This document shows positions 62,096 to 64,000 of a DNA stretch of 64,000 bases, piece by piece. Where the stretch lies: the NCBI GenBank assembly GCA_947492995.1, contig CANLOU010000001.1:186001-250000 (forward strand), written 5' to 3'. The notes under the pieces are model-generated. The model was not told where the DNA came from and searched no databases. It was given only the letters and a program-made list of their open reading frames with translations. This DNA is from an uncultured Litoreibacter sp. GTDB taxonomy: Bacteria > Pseudomonadota > Alphaproteobacteria > Rhodobacterales > Rhodobacteraceae. Position 1 is the first letter of the stretch. Every line of letters starts with the position of its first letter. Both the position numbers and the translations under genes were made by a program.

Positions 62096-63228
62096 GCCCC
62101 CCGCCTTTTCAACAGCGGCAATAGCGGGAACAGCAGGCAGACCAGCACCGCGATGGCGAAGAACGCGCTGCGCAGGCCAGAGGCCTGGCTAATCATGCCC
62201 ATGGCCGCAGGGGCGATGAAGAAGCCCGAAAACCCGATCACAGCGGCGCGGGATATGGCCAGCGTGCGCACATTTGGCGGCACGAGCCTGCCGACAATGG
62301 CCAGCCCGATCGGCCCGATGGCGGAGACGCCGAGGCCCAGCGTGCCAAAGCCCATATAGGCGACAAGCGGAGTGGGCGCGAAAGCCGCGATAACCGCGCC
62401 CGCCGCGGCCAGCACCGCGCCCCAGAAGATCACGGTCAGGTCGCTCCATTTTTCGGACACGGCCTGGCCGCCGAAGCGGCCCACAGCCATGGTGACGCCC
62501 AGCATGGTAGGCCCCAATGCGCCTTCTGCTGCGCGGCCCCCAAGGGTGCGTTCCACATGCAGCGCCGACCAGCTTTCCACGGCGGCCTCCGCCATGAAGG
62601 CGATCAGCACCACCGCGCCGCATAGGCCGACAATGGCGTAGGGGAAGCGGGTGACGGTGCCTTCTTCTTGGGTAGTTTGGGCGACCTGCATGCGGGTGCG
62701 GGTGGCAAGAATCAGCGCAACCACCCCGACCGATGCGAAGATCACGACGGGGGCAAGGCCCGCCTCGCGGCCCAGCCCCGTGCTGAACGCGCCGATGGCA
62801 TAGGCCACCGAGAACATGCCGTGGTTGGCGTTCATCAGGGGGCGGGCATGTTCTGCCTCCAGCTCGGACACGCGGGCGTTCATGGTGACGTCCAACAGCC
62901 CGGACGCCAGCCCTGCCCCCATCATCGCCATGAAAAACATGCGCGGCTCGGTCGCGAGGCCGGGGAACAGGAAGGCCACCGCCAGCAGGACGGAGGCGAT
63001 GGGCAGCGCCCATTGGCCGAAGGTCCGGTCAAAGAGCGGGGCCAAGATCATCGTGGTCAACAACCCGATGGAGGTGCCCAACAGCAGCAGGCCGAAAGTG
63101 GCGTCATCCGCCCCGATTTGGGCTTTCAACTGCGGGGCAAGTGCGGCCATCGACCCCCAGAACAGACCCACCACGCAGAAGGCTGCGGCAGGCGCGTGGG
63201 AGATGCGGATGGCGGACAATACGGACAT
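62092..63228 (-). CDS. MFS transporter
   Basis: 378 residues with about twelve helices. LFWGSMAALAPQLKAQIGAD opens the first helix pair, and GAGLASGLLDVTMNARVSEL recalls the YbjJ/FucP-like branch. The substrate is unknown. ATG at 63226-63228 is preferred to a GTG 12 bases earlier. Confidence 0.85.
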   Translation of the reverse strand: MSVLSAIRISHAPAAAFCVVGLFWGSMAALAPQLKAQIGADDATFGLLLLGTSIGLLTTMILAPLFDRTFGQWALPIASVLLAVAFLFPGLATEPRMFFMAMMGAGLASGLLDVTMNARVSELEAEHARPLMNANHGMFSVAYAIGAFSTGLGREAGLAPVVIFASVGVVALILATRTRMQVAQTTQEEGTVTRFPYAIVGLCGAVVLIAFMAEAAVESWSALHVERTLGGRAAEGALGPTMLGVTMAVGRFGGQAVSEKWSDLTVIFWGAVLAAAGAVIAAFAPTPLVAYMGFGTLGLGVSAIGPIGLAIVGRLVPPNVRTLAISRAAVIGFSGFFIAPAAMGMISQASGLRSAFFAIAVLVCLLFPLLPLLKRRGA

Positions 63229-63261
63229 GCCTATCGCCACTACTCAAGGTCTTCGTCATGC

Positions 63262-63669
63262 TCAAGAGAAATGAGGTGCCCGGTGCCGCGACCACAGAAG
63301 CGCCGCGAGAATGAGCAGCCCGCCCGCGATGGAGATATTCTTGAAAAACAGGGACAGGTGGAGCTCTGCAGCCATACCATCAAGGGTCCAGAAGCGGTGG
63401 AAAACCGCGTTGGTCAGCAGCGTGAACCCCGCCAACAGGGCGGCTGCGGCTGCCCCGGCTTTGCGCCCGAAGATCAGGAACAAGCCGCCGATCACCTCCA
63501 GCGCGATGACGACGGGTAACAGCGCTTCTGCCGGGGCGAGGCCTGCTGCGGCCATGTCACGCAAGGTGGCCGCGTAGTTCAGAACCTTGTTGAGGCCGCC
63601 GAGTAGGAAGAGAGAGGCCAGCAAGACGCGGCCTGTCCCTTCCAAGGTTTTCAAAGGCAAGTCACCCAC
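63262..63669 (-). CDS. DoxX-family membrane protein, 135 aa
   Basis: Four helices beginning EGTGRVLLASLFLLGGLNKV, then LPVVIALEVIGGLFLIFGRK, and a last helix ISIAGGLLILAALLW. The N-terminal RxLLxxLFLxGGLNK pattern is that of DoxX. The start appears to be GTG at 63667-63669, overlapping the stop of the upstream gene by 8 bp. Confidence 0.85.
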   Translation of the reverse strand: MGDLPLKTLEGTGRVLLASLFLLGGLNKVLNYAATLRDMAAAGLAPAEALLPVVIALEVIGGLFLIFGRKAGAAAAALLAGFTLLTNAVFHRFWTLDGMAAELHLSLFFKNISIAGGLLILAALLWSRHRAPHFS

Positions 63670-64000
63670 CAGCAGCTTCCGTCGCAGCGGCGGCGAAGCC
63701 AGACATGCCGCTTTGCAGGAACGCCTCGATCTCGGGCAGTTGGCGGTCCACGAAGAAGCCTGTTACGGCGGATTTGGGTTTGATTTTGTAGTCCCATTCG
63801 AACCGGGTGCTGTTCGGGCCGGTGGCGATGAAGCGCTGTTCACCGATGATCTGCTCGACCCCGCGGCCTGCGGCATTGGTGAAAACCCAGATCTGGTAGG
63901 TGAACAGCTCAGGCCGGTTTTCAAGGATGCGTTCGATCACGTAATGCCCGTCAGTCAGCTTCACGCGGCGTACCGCGCCGGGGGTGGGCCACGTGCCACG
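63662..64000 (-). CDS. SRPBCC/START-like protein, C-terminal part
   Basis: 113 codons are visible and the frame is open to the right edge of the window. VFTNAAGRGVEQIIGEQRFI and STRFEWDYKIKPKSAVTGFF fit the strand pattern of SRPBCC (polyketide cyclase-like) ligand-binding proteins; the end is an amphipathic helix (LPEIEAFLQSGMSGFAAAAT). The assignment is tentative. Confidence 0.6.
   Translation of the reverse strand, partial: RGTWPTPGAVRRVKLTDGHYVIERILENRPELFTYQIWVFTNAAGRGVEQIIGEQRFIATGPNSTRFEWDYKIKPKSAVTGFFVDRQLPEIEAFLQSGMSGFAAAATEAAGG

Overview
The window looks like a chromosomal segment of a marine alphaproteobacterium of the order Rhodobacterales (Roseobacter group, Loktanella/Octadecabacter-like). 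I infer this from the gene content: the division-site ATPase MipZ, an F0 ATP synthase operon (atpI-B-E-b'-b) without F1 genes, a two-domain ALDH16 aldehyde dehydrogenase next to deoC, BluB, a DUF1523-type membrane protein, and an S16 protein with an alanine/glutamate tail. GC content is high, genes are tightly packed, and many are coupled by ATGA or TGATG overlaps. I see no prophage, insertion sequence, CRISPR array or rRNA. One tRNA (Ser, anticodon GCT) is present.

Layout. 1-2.8 kb: divergent MttB-family methyltransferase (5' end only) and a dimethylglycine/sarcosine-dehydrogenase-like flavoprotein, followed by four tandem 20-bp palindromes. 3-8.9 kb: an unknown protein, a CheB-CheR-PAS fusion, a secreted esterase and a membrane protein. 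9-16.1 kb: a YadG/YadH-like ABC exporter, rpe, deoC-ALDH16 and an aquaporin. 16.2-25.7 kb: a ten-gene, one-strand cluster of unfamiliar genes (coiled-coil protein, AAA+ ATPase, at least six small membrane proteins, three unknown proteins), interrupted by one lower-GC gene; this is the best candidate for an undescribed system. 25.9-29.4 kb: a creatinase-like gene broken by an in-frame TAG, a cupin, a P1 peptidase and a formamidase-like hydrolase. 29.4-32.1 kb: an ECF sigma factor joined to a membrane-anchored vWA protein, then a 232-bp inverted-repeat element. 32.5-35.1 kb: F0 genes. 35.3-43.5 kb: small regulators and membrane proteins, a DMT transporter, a frameshifted amine oxidase with its LysR regulator, and a TMADH-like flavoprotein lacking one cluster cysteine. 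43.6-50.9 kb: translation and secretion genes ffh, rpsP, rimM, trmD, rplS and rpmE, with a GNAT, chorismate mutase, bluB and a lipase-like gene between them. 50.9-64 kb: sulfotransferase-like gene, mipZ, tRNA-Ser, a 47-residue-repeat TPR protein, ychF, trpA, a MarR/nitroreductase pair, an L-lactate dehydrogenase-like gene, an MFS transporter, a DoxX protein and an SRPBCC-like fragment.

How the genes may work together. Several neighbourhoods suggest N-methylated amine and amino-acid catabolism (MttB/DMGDH-like, creatinase-like, TMADH-like, amino-acid oxidase-like), although two of these genes carry inactivating lesions in this assembly. DeoC releases acetaldehyde, which the adjacent ALDH16 could oxidise. 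The large one-strand cluster probably encodes a membrane-associated AAA+ machine of unknown purpose.

The intergenic DNA is unusually rich in short repeats: a five-copy dispersed element with an AAAATAYYC-like core, a 14-bp palindrome CGACGCAYGCGTCG in three places, a tandem palindrome cluster, 11-bp tandem repeats in two places, and long inverted repeats. All family names come from reading the proteins by eye; no database search was run.
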